From Nostoc indistinguendum CM1-VF10 (GTDB taxonomy: Bacteria; Cyanobacteriota; Cyanobacteriia; Cyanobacteriales; Nostocaceae): a stretch of DNA of 64,000 nucleotides. The notes under the pieces were generated by a model. The model was not told the origin of the DNA and made no database searches. It saw nothing but the letters and a program-made list of their open reading frames with translations. The position numbers were made by a program, and so were the translations under genes. Numbering within the stretch: position 1 is the first letter of the stretch; every line of letters starts with the position of its first letter. Positions 33,419 to 43,408 of this stretch are shown piece after piece. The DNA lies in the NCBI GenBank assembly GCA_019359215.1, contig JAHHHS010000036.1, forward strand, positions 1 to 64,000, read 5' to 3'.

Positions 33419-34396
33419 ATGCCAATTAATAATTGCTCTCTTGTCACCTATAGCCCCGCTTATACAATCGTTCCTACTTACGAGTGCTTTAATCGCTGTA
33501 GTTACTGCAACTTTCGTACCGAACCGGGTAAAAGCCCCTGGATGAGTCTTTCAGATGCAGAAAGTATTTTACAATCACTTCAAAGAGAAAAAGTCTGTGA
33601 AATCCTCATCCTCTGCGGTGAAGTGCATCCCTATTCGCCAATGCGTCAGGCGTGGTTTGGGCGGATTTATGATTTGTGCAAGTTAGCGCTTTCAATGGGT
33701 TTTTTACCGCATACTAATGCAGGCCCCCTGAGTTTTGAGGAAATGCAAAAGCTGAAACGTGTGAATGTTTCAATGGGGCTGATGTTGGAACAGTTAACAC
33801 CAACATTGTTAAATACTGTACATCGCCACGCACCAAGTAAATTACCAGAAGTTCGTTTACAACAATTAGAATGGGCGGGAGAGTTGCAGATTCCCTTTAC
33901 AACTGGGTTACTTTTGGGAATTGGAGAAACTGTAAATGATTGGTGGGAAACTTTAGAAGCTATATCTAACTTGCACCAACGTTACCATCACATTCAAGAA
34001 GTTATCCTGCAACCTCATAGTCCTGGACATCAGCAAACTTTTGATGCACCTCCTTTTGATCCTCATCAGTTACCAGAAGTGATTTTTAGGGCGCGCCAGA
34101 TTTTACCGCCAGATATTACTATTCAAATTCCGCCCAATTTAGTTAAAGATGACCGATGGTTACTCGCTTGTATCGAAGCTGGTGCGCGAGACTTGGGTGG
34201 AATTGGGCCAAGAGATGAAGTAAATCCCGATTATCCCCATATTCAGGAACAGGCATTGAGAGAAATTTTACAACCTGCTGGGTGGGAATTGGTGCCGCGA
34301 TCGCCAGTTTACCCGCAATTTGATAGTTGGTTGTCGGTTGAATTACAAATAGCAGTGAAGCGGTGGCGAAAAACTCTAACACCAGTTTTTCTGTAG
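33419..34396 (+). CDS. cofG: FO synthase subunit CofG (radical SAM)
   Basis: The 325-aa enzyme works with CofH to join a ribityl-pyrimidine and tyrosine into the deazaflavin FO, the antenna chromophore of some cyanobacterial photolyases. The 4Fe-4S site is CFNRCSYC (C23, C27, C30) and the adjacent YCNFRTEPG is typical. Further recognisable stretches are HTNAGPLSFEEM, SMGLMLEQL and GLLLGIGETVNDWWE. CofH is not in this window. It follows crtW after 88 bp on the same strand. Confidence 0.92.
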   Translation: MPINNCSLVTYSPAYTIVPTYECFNRCSYCNFRTEPGKSPWMSLSDAESILQSLQREKVCEILILCGEVHPYSPMRQAWFGRIYDLCKLALSMGFLPHTNAGPLSFEEMQKLKRVNVSMGLMLEQLTPTLLNTVHRHAPSKLPEVRLQQLEWAGELQIPFTTGLLLGIGETVNDWWETLEAISNLHQRYHHIQEVILQPHSPGHQQTFDAPPFDPHQLPEVIFRARQILPPDITIQIPPNLVKDDRWLLACIEAGARDLGGIGPRDEVNPDYPHIQEQALREILQPAGWELVPRSPVYPQFDSWLSVELQIAVKRWRKTLTPVFL

Positions 34397-34449
34397 GTAG
34401 GTTTTATCCGTGTAGCACCGGGCTTGACTCCGAGCGCAATATACAGATA

Positions 34450-34799
34450 TCCTCTTAACTATTAAAACAGGGTTGGCAAGATTTAAAAGATTTGGCGCTG
34501 ACTGAGGTATCTTTAGAAAGTTTAAGTGCAGAAGCACAAATTTATCAGTTTGCTGGACAAGATTACAAAAAAGCGATCGCATCCTACGACCAAGCACTAA
34601 AATTTAAAACAGATGACCACGAAGCTTGGTACAACAAAGCTTACATTTATGCACTTCAAGGTAATATTGAACAGATATTAGAAAATTTACAAAAAGCAAT
34701 TAATCTAAGCCCTGATGAATGTCGTGAATGGGCAAAAACCGACTCTGATTTTGATGTATCCGTGAAGATGAGCGGTTTCAAGCATTGATTCAATAAATG
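34450..34799 (+). pseudogene. TPR-protein fragment with a C-terminal frameshift
   Basis: From about 34468 the frame reads LKQGWQDLKDLALTEVSLESLSAEAQIYQFAGQDYKKAIA in pieces, followed by a TPR-like unit (AIASYDQALKFKTDDHEAWYNKAYIYALQG). It ends AKTDSDFDVSVKMSGFKH at 34788. In the next frame the C-terminal residues REDERFQALIQ stop at 34797-34799, the ending usual for this TPR group. One missing base near 34755-34760 explains it. The N-terminal part of the source protein is absent. I regard it as a decaying fragment. Confidence 0.6.
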
Positions 34800-34846
34800 C
34801 TATAAATACTAAATTAATGTAGCGATGCCGATACAGTACTAAATAC

Positions 34847-35476
34847 TTAAATTTGTTCCTTCACCCATTCTCGAAAATTACGCGTCATTTTCATCACGCC
34901 AATACTTTGGCTTTCTTCTAAAAATCGAGCAATTTCAATTAAAGGCAATTGTGCAAAAATTGGCGAATAATTACACTCTATATATTGCCCTTGTTGCAGT
35001 TGGTAAATATACAGCACACCTTCGTCATAACGCCAAATTTCTATAATACCTAAAGACGCATAAATATCGAATTTATTCAGCGAAGAACTCGTTAAATCTA
35101 TTTCTACTACTAAATCTGGTGCTGGGTCATGGTTCAAATCAATTTCTGATTTGTTCCTCACCAACGCTTCATTGCGAATATAGTAACTGCTATCTGGTTC
35201 CGCGCCACGCCGCAAATCTTCCCGTTTCAAAGTCGTTGAACCTGTAGGAAAAATCTCTAAATTCAACTCTTCACCCAAAACGAAAATGAGCAGTTTCAAC
35301 AAACAATTCCAATGTTCATGCGGCATCAGTGGGGTCATAATTTCCAGCGTTCCTTGGTCATAGCTGATTCGAGAGGCTCTATCCTCTCCAATCTCAGCTA
35401 GCATAGTTTCAAAAGTCTGCCAGCTGATATTTCTCAAAACAGCCCTTTGTTGTGAGGCGGCGCGTGTTGTTACCAT
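34847..35476 (-). CDS. Uma2-family putative endonuclease
   Basis: The 209-aa protein is a second Uma2/DUF820 member, with ISYDQGTLEIMTPLMPHE near residues 38-54 and the core PDLVVEIDLTSSSLNKFDIY. The PD...E-K arrangement matches the PD-(D/E)XK nuclease fold. This copy has a full-length domain but no long coiled-coil tail, unlike the one at 20632. Function in the cell is unknown. The start ATG at 35474-35476 is the first in frame. Confidence 0.9.
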   Translation of the reverse strand: MVTTRAASQQRAVLRNISWQTFETMLAEIGEDRASRISYDQGTLEIMTPLMPHEHWNCLLKLLIFVLGEELNLEIFPTGSTTLKREDLRRGAEPDSSYYIRNEALVRNKSEIDLNHDPAPDLVVEIDLTSSSLNKFDIYASLGIIEIWRYDEGVLYIYQLQQGQYIECNYSPIFAQLPLIEIARFLEESQSIGVMKMTRNFREWVKEQI

Positions 35477-35668
35477 TGCTCGATTTGTGGATTACTACCA
35501 CCAAAATAGCGTCAAATCCATACCCCCCGCGAACTAATTCACAATGCATCCCTCAAAGGAGATAGATAGGAGCCTAAACCCTGTTGTAAAATAGACATAT
35601 AAGGATTCGGGGGGCCATTTTACTGGTCATAAACGCCTATAGAAACTATTTTTGGAAATCTTCAAGGT

Positions 35669-37408
35669 TTGAAATCCAGCCAGCTGAAGCAACTACAGCG
35701 GCTGTATCACCAGCGTATACCGGGCGATCGCATCACCACGTCCGAGTTTTCCCAGCGTCTGGCAGCAATTAGCACAGAAATCAATCAGCCTGTGTGCACT
35801 TACGTCAACCGTCGCGGACAAGTGATTCGCGTTGGGGTAGGCACACCACGTCAAACGCAAATACCACCGATGGAATTGCCCCGTTACGGTGCAGAACGAC
35901 TCAGTGGTATTCGTTGTATTGCCACACATCTCAAGCCAGAACCGCCCAATGAAGCGGCACTCACGGCTATGGCACTGCAACGCTTAGATGCGCTAGTTGT
36001 TTTAAACATTACCGGAACGGGATTTACACGGCGGGGAGGCGGTGCTACCGGGTATGTCAAAGAAACTTATCTAGCTCATCTGACACCCCAAGACTCTCGC
36101 ACCCTGATTCCTAGTCCTGCTGCCGTCAAAGTAGAGGAAAGCCAATTCGGCTTCGCTCACTCTAAACAAATCCAATCCCCAAGTTGGAATATATCGCCAC
36201 CTCTGAGCTTGGATGATCTGGCAGAGCAGGATTTAGTAGACTTAGTAGAAAATCTGGAAGCGGAATTTCAGCGCGAATTTATCGCCCAGGAAGTAGATTC
36301 TGATCACGATCGCGTGCTAATTGTTGGGCTGATGACCAGTGAAATAACTCCCCTACAATTCCAGGACACCCTCATGGAATTGGCACGTTTAGTTGATACT
36401 GCTGGAGGAGATGTATTACAGACAATACAACAAAAGCGATCGCGCATTCATCCCCAGACAGTAGTTGGTGAAGGTAAGGTGCAAGAAATTGCCCTAACTG
36501 CCCAAACACTAGGAGTTAATCTCGTCGTCTTCGACCGCGACCTCTCACCCTCCCAAGTCCGCAATTTAGAAATGCTAATTGGTATTCGGGTGGTTGACCG
36601 CACCGAAGTGATTTTGGATATCTTTGCCCAACGCGCTCAATCTCGTGCCGGTAAGTTGCAAGTAGAACTAGCCCAGTTAGAATATATGCAACCGCGACTG
36701 GCTGGTAGAGGTCGCACCATGTCCCGATTAGGTGGTGGTATTGGGACTCGTGGCCCTGGTGAAACTAAACTGGAAACTGAACGCCGTGCCATTGGGCAGC
36801 GTATTTCCCGCCTGCAAAAAGAAGTGAACCAGTTACAAGCCCATCGTTCGCGGTTACGGCAGCGACGACAGCATCGAGAAGTTCCTTCAGTGGCTTTAGT
36901 TGGATATACCAACGCTGGAAAGTCTACCTTATTGAATGCTCTCACGAATGCAGAGGTTTATACAGCCGACCAGTTATTTGCGACTCTTGATCCCACAACG
37001 CGCCGCCTGGTGATTCCTTATGGTGAAACAAATGAACACCAAGAAATTCTGATTACAGATACGGTAGGGTTTATACATGAACTGCCTGCATCGTTAATGG
37101 ATGCCTTCCGCGCCACCTTGGAGGAAGTCACAGAAGCTGATGCCCTACTACATTTGGTGGATTTGTCTCACCCCGCTTGGTTGCGTCATATTCGCTCAGT
37201 CAGAGAAATCTTGGCACAAATGCCAATAACTCCTGGCCCCGCGCTAGTTATTTTTAACAAGATTGATCAAGCCAATAGTGAGACACTAGCTCTAGCTAGG
37301 GAAGAATTTCCCTTAGCAGTATTTATTTCAGCCAGTGAGCGCTTGGGATTAGAAACCCTACGTCAGCGCCTTGCCCAGCTAATTGAATATGCTGTTGACT
37401 GTGGGTAA
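35669..37408 (+). CDS. hflX: GTPase HflX
   Basis: HflX is a ribosome-associated GTPase that splits stalled or stressed ribosomes. The 579-aa protein has a long N-terminal domain, the HflX-specific segment VVGEGKVQEI and RAGKLQVELAQLEYMQPRL with a coiled coil, then the G-domain with GYTNAGKSTLL, DTVGFIHELP and NKID. The extra ~180 N-terminal residues are usual in cyanobacteria. I start at TTG 35669 because the conserved N-terminal sequence begins there. No ATG is available nearby. Confidence 0.93.
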   Translation: MKSSQLKQLQRLYHQRIPGDRITTSEFSQRLAAISTEINQPVCTYVNRRGQVIRVGVGTPRQTQIPPMELPRYGAERLSGIRCIATHLKPEPPNEAALTAMALQRLDALVVLNITGTGFTRRGGGATGYVKETYLAHLTPQDSRTLIPSPAAVKVEESQFGFAHSKQIQSPSWNISPPLSLDDLAEQDLVDLVENLEAEFQREFIAQEVDSDHDRVLIVGLMTSEITPLQFQDTLMELARLVDTAGGDVLQTIQQKRSRIHPQTVVGEGKVQEIALTAQTLGVNLVVFDRDLSPSQVRNLEMLIGIRVVDRTEVILDIFAQRAQSRAGKLQVELAQLEYMQPRLAGRGRTMSRLGGGIGTRGPGETKLETERRAIGQRISRLQKEVNQLQAHRSRLRQRRQHREVPSVALVGYTNAGKSTLLNALTNAEVYTADQLFATLDPTTRRLVIPYGETNEHQEILITDTVGFIHELPASLMDAFRATLEEVTEADALLHLVDLSHPAWLRHIRSVREILAQMPITPGPALVIFNKIDQANSETLALAREEFPLAVFISASERLGLETLRQRLAQLIEYAVDCG

Positions 37409-37441
37409 AGATTGACAATAAATCTTGGAAATATAGTTAAG

Positions 37442-37470
37442 AATGCCGTGGTTATGTTAACTACGGCATT
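37442..37470 (+). terminator. Hairpin after hflX
   Basis: A 12-bp stem AATGCCGTGGTT/AACTACGGCATT (one G-U pair) with a 5-nt loop lies 34 bp after the hflX stop. There is only a weak T-rich stretch behind it. Confidence 0.55.
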
Positions 37471-37816
37471 TACCCTAAATATCTATGGTTCTTCTTAACC
37501 GAACAGTATTGGTTCCTCAACCCAACCTACATCAGAATGATTCTTTAGGCAAAACCTACGCAGTATTGCCACTCTTCTATGAATGTTTTTCTTTCAGATA
37601 AGAGGCAGAAATAACAACAAACCTCTACATAAGTTTCATTTTTCTCTAAAGACAGCAAAACTTCTTCATCCAACAAGAAAAATTGACTCAACCTATTGTT
37701 AAATTTTGTAAAATTGAAGTCTTCAAGACTAGAAACCTGATATCTAGATAGCTAAACTAACAAACAGTGCATCTGTACTGTTAACTATTAAAAGTAGATG
37801 TGGCGCTATAGCGTGA
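37471..37816. other. AT-rich spacer between hflX and sbcC
   Basis: It contains no repeat run and no credible frame. It ends with AGCGTGAATG around the sbcC start. Promoter elements are likely but not identifiable by eye. Confidence 0.35.
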
Positions 37817-40800
37817 ATGATCCCAGTACAACTTATCCTCAAAAACTTTCTTAGTTACCGTGATGCAACTTTAGATTTTCGTGGTTTGCATACGGCTTGT
37901 ATTTCGGGTTCCAATGGTGCGGGTAAATCTTCACTTTTGGAAGCAATCACTTGGGCAATTTGGGGTGAAAGCCGCGCCACTGCTGAAGATGATGTGATCT
38001 ATTCTGGCGCAAAAGAAGTTCGAGTTGATTTTACTTTTCAAAGCAACCAGCAAAAATATCGAGTGATTCGTACCCGAATTCGGGGAGGTACTAGCGTTCT
38101 TGAATTTCAAATAGAAATACCATCTGGGTTTCGCTCACTCACTGGCAAAGGGGTAAGAGCAACCCAAGATTTGATTCTAGAACATATCAAGCTCGATTAC
38201 GATACATTTATTAATTCTGCTTACTTACGTCAAGGTCGTGCGGATGAGTTCATGCTCAAACGCCCGACGGAACGCAAAGAGATTTTAGCGGAGTTGTTGA
38301 AACTCAATCAGTATGATGATTTGGAAGAACGGGCAAAGGAATCTTCTCGTCAGTTCAAAGCTAGGGCAGTAGAGTTAGAGCGTTCTTTGGAGTCGATTAA
38401 AATTCAGTTGCAACAACGCGAGACAACTCAAGCGCAAAGAGTCGAGTTAGAAGCCGAACTCAACCAACTGCAACAAGTACAAGCCTTTGATAATATTCAA
38501 TTACAAAGTTTGCAAGTTGTCCAGCACCAGCGCCAAAATTGGGAACAACAACTCAGCTTTGTAAAGCAGCAATACCAGAATCTTACCCAAGATTGCGATC
38601 GCCTCCAACAAGAACAATCAGCTATTAACTCTCAGTTATCAGATTTAGAAAAAATATTACGCCAAGAAGCTGAAATTAAAGCTGGATACGCCCAATATCA
38701 AAGTCTTCAATCTCAAGAAGAAGCCTTTGCTGCTAAATTTGAAGAATACACCCGCGCCCAACAGACTCGCCAACAAAAGCAACAACAGCTTACCAAACAA
38801 ATTCACGAAATCGAACGACAACTGCAACAAGCCCAAGCCCAAATCGAAGCTTTGCAGCAACAAGAGCGAGATATTCAGCAAACTCTGACTAAATCAGGTG
38901 AAGTAGAAGCTGCTTTGTCACAACTAACCGCAGCCCGTCACCATGTTGCTCGTTTAGATCAACTGCAAATGCAAGTTACTCCCTTGTTGCAACAACGAGC
39001 AACTTTACAAAGCCAACTCGATCGCACTCATGCTGGTTTAGTAGCGCGACTCGAACAACTCCAAAGTACTGAGAACCAATTGCAACGCCAGCACCGTCGC
39101 CAGCCGCAACTGCAACAAGCGGTGATGGATGTGGCAATCCAGATTGAGGAACTGGAGAAAAAGCGGGTTTATCTGCAACGAGTGCAGGAAAAAGGGCAAG
39201 AAAGGCGGCACTTTATCGAACGCCTGCAAGCTCATCAACGCGACTATGAAAAACTGCTGGGAGAATTAGAGCAAAAATTGCAAATGCTCCAAAATCCTGA
39301 AGCACTTTGTCCATTGTGCGAACGTCCTTTAGACGAACATCACTGGAGCCGAGTAGTGGAAAAAACACAGGCTGAGTTAGAAGATACCCAAGGGCAATTT
39401 TGGGTAGTGCGAGAACAAATGGCTGTGTCAGACAGAGAAATTCAGGTACTTAGGCAGGAATATCGAGAAATTTCCCAACAGTTGGCGGGCTACGATGGTT
39501 TACGCGAACAACGGGGACAGTTGGCAGCACAGTTAGAAGCTACAACTGATGTGCAACAACAGTTACAACAAATTGCTGCTGAAAAACAACATTTAGAGCG
39601 ATCGCTCCAAGCTGGTGATTACGCTTCCGATAAACAAGCCGAACTCCGGCAGCTAGAACAATATCTGCAACAAGCTAATTATAATGAACAAGACCACGCC
39701 CTCGCCCGCAGCGAAGTTGAGCGGTGGCGTTGGGCAGAAATTAAACAAGGGCAGATTAAGGATGCTAATAAGCGACAAGCGCAACTATTAGCCCGAAAAC
39801 CAGAATTACAATCCCAAATTGCTCAATTACAAGCCAAAATCCAGCAAGATCAGACTGATTCTGAATGTGCTAAACAAATTGCGGCTCTTGAGCGTCACAT
39901 TACTGAAATTGGCTACAGTTCCGAACAGCACAATAATCTGCGTATGGCTGTCCGCCAAGCTCAATCTTGGCATTTGCGGTATCAACAACTGCTGTCAGCC
40001 CAGCAGCAATATCCACAACTCCAAACGAGATTGCAAGACTTAGAGGATTCCAGAAGCGCCAGAGTAACGGAGCGGCAAAAACTCGGCGGACAAATCGAAA
40101 GCATTATCCAGCAATTACAAGCAACAGCTAACCCATCTGCTCAAATTCAAGCTTTAGAGCAGCAGTTAGCAATACGCAGACGGCAACTCGATGAGCAAAT
40201 AGCCAAATTAGGGCGTTTAGAACAGTTGGCGCATCAATTAGAAACGCTGCAAATTCAGTATGAACAACAGCAGCAGCAATTACAATCTTGCAAGCAGGAA
40301 TGCCGTGTTTATCAGGAATTAGTACAAGCTTTTGGTAAAAATGGTATCCAAGCACTGATGATTGAGAATGTGTTACCGCAACTGGAAGCTGAGACAAATC
40401 AACTGCTTTCGCGGCTAAGTGGCAATCAGTTTCATGTACAATTTATTACTCAAAAAGCTGGGCGTAGTGCTAAATCAACTAAGAAGAATGCCAAGCTGAT
40501 AGACACCCTAGATATTCTAATCGCCGATTCTAGAGGAACGCGATCTTATGAAACTTACTCTGGTGGAGAAGCCTTTAGAATTAACTTTGCCATCCGTTTA
40601 GCCCTGGCGAAATTATTAGCACAACGGGCGGGAGCAGCTTTGCAATTGTTAATTGTAGATGAGGGTTTTGGTACACAAGATGCCGAAGGATGCGATCGCT
40701 TGATTGCAGCGATTAATGCGATCGCCTCCGATTTTGCCTGCATCCTCACTGTCACGCATATGCCCCACCTCAAAGAAGCTTTCCAAGCCAGGATTGAAGT

Positions 40801-40843
40801 GAATAAAACTCAGCAAGGTTCGCAGTTGAGTTTGTCAATTTAA
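37817..40843 (+). CDS. sbcC: DNA double-strand break repair ATPase SbcC (Rad50-like)
   Basis: The 1008-aa SMC-like protein forms with SbcD a nuclease complex acting on hairpins and DNA ends. The N-terminal Walker A is GSNGAGKSS (about 31-39), two long coiled coils rich in Gln flank the zinc hook CPLC near residue 498, and the C-terminal lobe has YSGGEAFRINF (signature) and LLIVDEGFG (Walker B). The protein is complete. No sbcD lies beside it. It is convergent with the peptidoglycan-binding gene and their ends overlap by 4 bp. Confidence 0.92.
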   Translation: MIPVQLILKNFLSYRDATLDFRGLHTACISGSNGAGKSSLLEAITWAIWGESRATAEDDVIYSGAKEVRVDFTFQSNQQKYRVIRTRIRGGTSVLEFQIEIPSGFRSLTGKGVRATQDLILEHIKLDYDTFINSAYLRQGRADEFMLKRPTERKEILAELLKLNQYDDLEERAKESSRQFKARAVELERSLESIKIQLQQRETTQAQRVELEAELNQLQQVQAFDNIQLQSLQVVQHQRQNWEQQLSFVKQQYQNLTQDCDRLQQEQSAINSQLSDLEKILRQEAEIKAGYAQYQSLQSQEEAFAAKFEEYTRAQQTRQQKQQQLTKQIHEIERQLQQAQAQIEALQQQERDIQQTLTKSGEVEAALSQLTAARHHVARLDQLQMQVTPLLQQRATLQSQLDRTHAGLVARLEQLQSTENQLQRQHRRQPQLQQAVMDVAIQIEELEKKRVYLQRVQEKGQERRHFIERLQAHQRDYEKLLGELEQKLQMLQNPEALCPLCERPLDEHHWSRVVEKTQAELEDTQGQFWVVREQMAVSDREIQVLRQEYREISQQLAGYDGLREQRGQLAAQLEATTDVQQQLQQIAAEKQHLERSLQAGDYASDKQAELRQLEQYLQQANYNEQDHALARSEVERWRWAEIKQGQIKDANKRQAQLLARKPELQSQIAQLQAKIQQDQTDSECAKQIAALERHITEIGYSSEQHNNLRMAVRQAQSWHLRYQQLLSAQQQYPQLQTRLQDLEDSRSARVTERQKLGGQIESIIQQLQATANPSAQIQALEQQLAIRRRQLDEQIAKLGRLEQLAHQLETLQIQYEQQQQQLQSCKQECRVYQELVQAFGKNGIQALMIENVLPQLEAETNQLLSRLSGNQFHVQFITQKAGRSAKSTKKNAKLIDTLDILIADSRGTRSYETYSGGEAFRINFAIRLALAKLLAQRAGAALQLLIVDEGFGTQDAEGCDRLIAAINAIASDFACILTVTHMPHLKEAFQARIEVNKTQQGSQLSLSI

Positions 40844-42315
40844 TTGAATTTTACTCGTGCATCGAGACCATAAGAGCGGAGCTTTTTCGTTAGTGCTTCT
40901 GCTTGTGCGCGATCGTTAAATGCTCCAGCATTCACATAATCTCCTAGACTGGATTGCTCTGTAACGGCATCGGGTATATATTGTTGCACTTTAATCAGAG
41001 TATCATTATTAGAAATTGGTATTATTACTCTGTAAGGATTATTAGCAACTAATGTGTTGCCATTAATCCGAGGTGCTATATAGCCATTGGTGGGAGGTAA
41101 TACATAGCGATTAGTCTCAGGTAATACATAGCCAGTATTAACAGGTACTACATAGCGATTAGTCTCAGGTAATATATAACCATTAGCCTCAGTATAATTG
41201 CCACCAGTCGAGTTATTCAACCCTAATGCTTGCCAAGTTTGCCAATCTACATTTCCAGTAGAATTAAGTCGAGAATATTGCTGGAATGCAATTACAGATT
41301 CTCTGGTGTAATCGTTGAAAAAACCATCAGGATTGGTATTAGAGAAACCCAACTGTGACAAACGCTCTTGAACTAATCTGACATTATCTCCCTGATCCCC
41401 TAAAGTCAGATAATTTCTGCTTGGTTGTTGAGTAGCATATCCGCCTGTGGAGGCTCTACGCAATGCCTCCAAAACTTGGGCATTGGCGATGCCATCAACA
41501 GGTAGACGATAATTTCGCTGGAATTGGATGACAGCTTCTCTGGTCAATGGGCCAATATTCCCAGTGGGATTAGTATTAAAAAAACCTAACTGTCGTAAAC
41601 GGGCTTGTAGTTCTTTTACTTGTTGAGTCGAGAGACTTGATCTGGCTGAAGTCGGAGGATAACCCAGTAGTGCGTTCCAAGTTTGTTGATTTACAATCCC
41701 GTTAGCAGATATGCGATACTTTCGCTGGAATGCAATTACAGCATCTCTAGTCATTGGGCCAAAATTTCCAGTGGCATTAGCATTCAAGTAGCCTAACTGC
41801 CGCAAACGCTGTTGTAACCTTGTCACGGCTGCACCAGTTTTGCCTTGAGAGAGATTAGGGTATTGACCAACTGGCAATCGCGATGCGCCACGAGTATTCC
41901 TACTAGTAGTTCTACTTTGACATGCTCGTTGTAAGGCTTGTTGCGTATTAGTACCCACAACCCCATCAGCAGGTATTCTATTAGCTTGCTGGAATTTAAT
42001 CACAGCATTTTGAGTCAAACTAGCAAATTTACCTGTCACCGGGCCGTTAAAGTAACCCAACTTTTTTAAACATCTCTGGCTACTGGTAACATTAGCCCCA
42101 CTACTTCCGATTTTCTGAAGTGCTAAAGCTTGCCCAGCTATACTCAGAAGCCCCGTAATCAATGCTACAGATAAAAGACGCATTGCAGCACCTGTAGATA
42201 TATTTTTCCAATTCAAAAATTCGAAATTAACTACGACAGGAACACCCTTGACGCTTTCGGATACCTCATAGACTGAGGCGAGCTTAGTTAAGTAGCTATC
42301 TACCCCTGTTTTCAC
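40840..42315 (-). CDS. Peptidoglycan-binding SPOR-domain protein with four PG_binding_1 repeats
   Basis: The 491-aa protein starts with a cyanobacterial N-terminal segment (MKTGVDSYLTKLASVYEVSE) before a membrane-spanning or signal-like stretch (LLSVALITGLLSIAGQALA). Four peptidoglycan-binding repeats follow, each carrying QxxLxxLGYxN, RDAVIxFQ and DGIVxxxTxxAL. Next come a repetitive linker (YVLPETNRYVxP units) and a C-terminal SPOR domain (YVNAGAFNDRAQAEALTKKL). It is probably an envelope protein binding cell-wall glycan. Start at ATG 42315 is supported by the homologous N-terminus seen in this family. Confidence 0.85.
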   Translation of the reverse strand: MKTGVDSYLTKLASVYEVSESVKGVPVVVNFEFLNWKNISTGAAMRLLSVALITGLLSIAGQALALQKIGSSGANVTSSQRCLKKLGYFNGPVTGKFASLTQNAVIKFQQANRIPADGVVGTNTQQALQRACQSRTTSRNTRGASRLPVGQYPNLSQGKTGAAVTRLQQRLRQLGYLNANATGNFGPMTRDAVIAFQRKYRISANGIVNQQTWNALLGYPPTSARSSLSTQQVKELQARLRQLGFFNTNPTGNIGPLTREAVIQFQRNYRLPVDGIANAQVLEALRRASTGGYATQQPSRNYLTLGDQGDNVRLVQERLSQLGFSNTNPDGFFNDYTRESVIAFQQYSRLNSTGNVDWQTWQALGLNNSTGGNYTEANGYILPETNRYVVPVNTGYVLPETNRYVLPPTNGYIAPRINGNTLVANNPYRVIIPISNNDTLIKVQQYIPDAVTEQSSLGDYVNAGAFNDRAQAEALTKKLRSYGLDARVKFN

Positions 42316-42782
42316 TTGCTTTTTTAGTTATGGCTATACAGAATTATACCAGCTACTCTGTATTATGCTTGTTTTATGTATGATCCTTTACAAGTAATTG
42401 CTCTAGAAATGCGTGTCTAGCTTAGGGAAACAGATGAAACTACGGACACACCTAATCTCGGTAGGGATGATCGGGTTGCTAAACAAATTATTACACTTAC
42501 CTAAAATGAGTCAAGACTATCATCTTTGAAGGAAAAGCTGACTCATACGATATCGGTTTCCAAATAAATTCTTGCTCATAAATTACTAAATCAGAATAAA
42601 TAAGAACTTATTTAAATAAAAAAGCTGCAAGTGCTACATATCTAAGTTTTTGAGCAGGTTGGAATCCAGCAATAATCTCGGCAAAACTCGCCAATGACTG
42701 ATAGTATTTTGGCGAGTTTCGATATTTGGTGAGATTTATGAACAAGTAGAATGATGCTATTCCACCTCCCAATGCCCCATGC
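42316..42782. other. Spacer with a terminator hairpin
   Basis: The spacer between two minus-strand genes holds no convincing gene. Its notable feature is the hairpin at 42684-42719. Confidence 0.4.
42684..42719 (-). terminator. Hairpin downstream of the SH3 gene
   Basis: An 11-bp perfect stem AAACTCGCCAA/TTGGCGAGTTT with a 14-nt loop. On the minus strand it follows the SH3 gene stop by 63 bp and continues into GAGTTTTGCC, giving a short U-tract. Confidence 0.55.
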
Positions 42783-43289
42783 CTATTGTTCATCAACTTT
42801 TTCAGTATTACCTGCTTTCACCCAACCTTCTTGTTCGCTACCTTCCAAACGAATCTTTTGCCAGCCTTTATCCGCGCTTTCTTCCAAGATAATAATTTTT
42901 TGATTAAAACCCACCCCACCAATCTTTTCAGCTTGTTGATTTGGTTGCGATCGCAAACTCAAGCCTTCAGCCCAATTAACACGCCCCCGGTAAGCTCCCG
43001 ATGGCAATGCTTTTGGTGATGGAGTAGCCTTTGGTGATTCTGTGGGAGTGGAGGTTGAGCTTGGAGAAGATTCAGCCTTTGTCTCGGGTGTAAGGGTAGA
43101 TTTACTTCCAGGCTCAGTTGCTTTGGGAGCTTGGGCTTTCACCGAAGGACTATCGTTAGAATAAACGGGTTTGGCAGGGGGTATGCCGGTACGATTCATA
43201 AAATAGAGTGCAATTGCAGCGCCGCCACCTATTAGTACAGCGATCGCTAAGAAAAACCCAAGTATAAATTTTGTTAATCCAGACAACAT
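42783..43289 (-). CDS. Membrane-anchored SH3-domain protein
   Basis: The 168-aa protein starts MLSGLTKFILGFFLAIAVLIGG, an N-terminal transmembrane anchor. A Pro/Ser/Thr-rich flexible linker (about residues 40-100) and a C-terminal bacterial SH3 domain (RGRVNWAEGLSLRSQPNQQAEKIGGV, ending GWVKAGN) follow. Such proteins are thought to sit in the cell envelope and bind the wall. The start at ATG 43289 fits the family; a start at 43316 adds nine residues from the spacer repeat. Confidence 0.82.
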   Translation of the reverse strand: MLSGLTKFILGFFLAIAVLIGGGAAIALYFMNRTGIPPAKPVYSNDSPSVKAQAPKATEPGSKSTLTPETKAESSPSSTSTPTESPKATPSPKALPSGAYRGRVNWAEGLSLRSQPNQQAEKIGGVGFNQKIIILEESADKGWQKIRLEGSEQEGWVKAGNTEKVDEQ

Positions 43290-43299
43290 AGTTAAAACC

Positions 43300-43408
43300 T
43301 GATCACCAGTGGTCAATAGTCAGTAGTCAATAATAATTCATGATTAACTGTTGACTACTGACTAGCATTTATTAACTAACTCATTATTGTAGCTACTGCC
43401 GAATGCGT
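43300..43408. repeat. GTCAATAGTCAGTAGTCAAT short repeats
   Basis: Degenerate 7-bp TAGTCAA/TGACTAC units, partly inverted, lie in the short spacer between ycf46 and the SH3 gene. Confidence 0.6.

Noticed and set aside
42608..42796. A 62-codon minus-strand frame before the terminator hairpin
   Set aside because: It spans the terminator hairpin and CCCAATGCCCC repeats, with no protein-like pattern.
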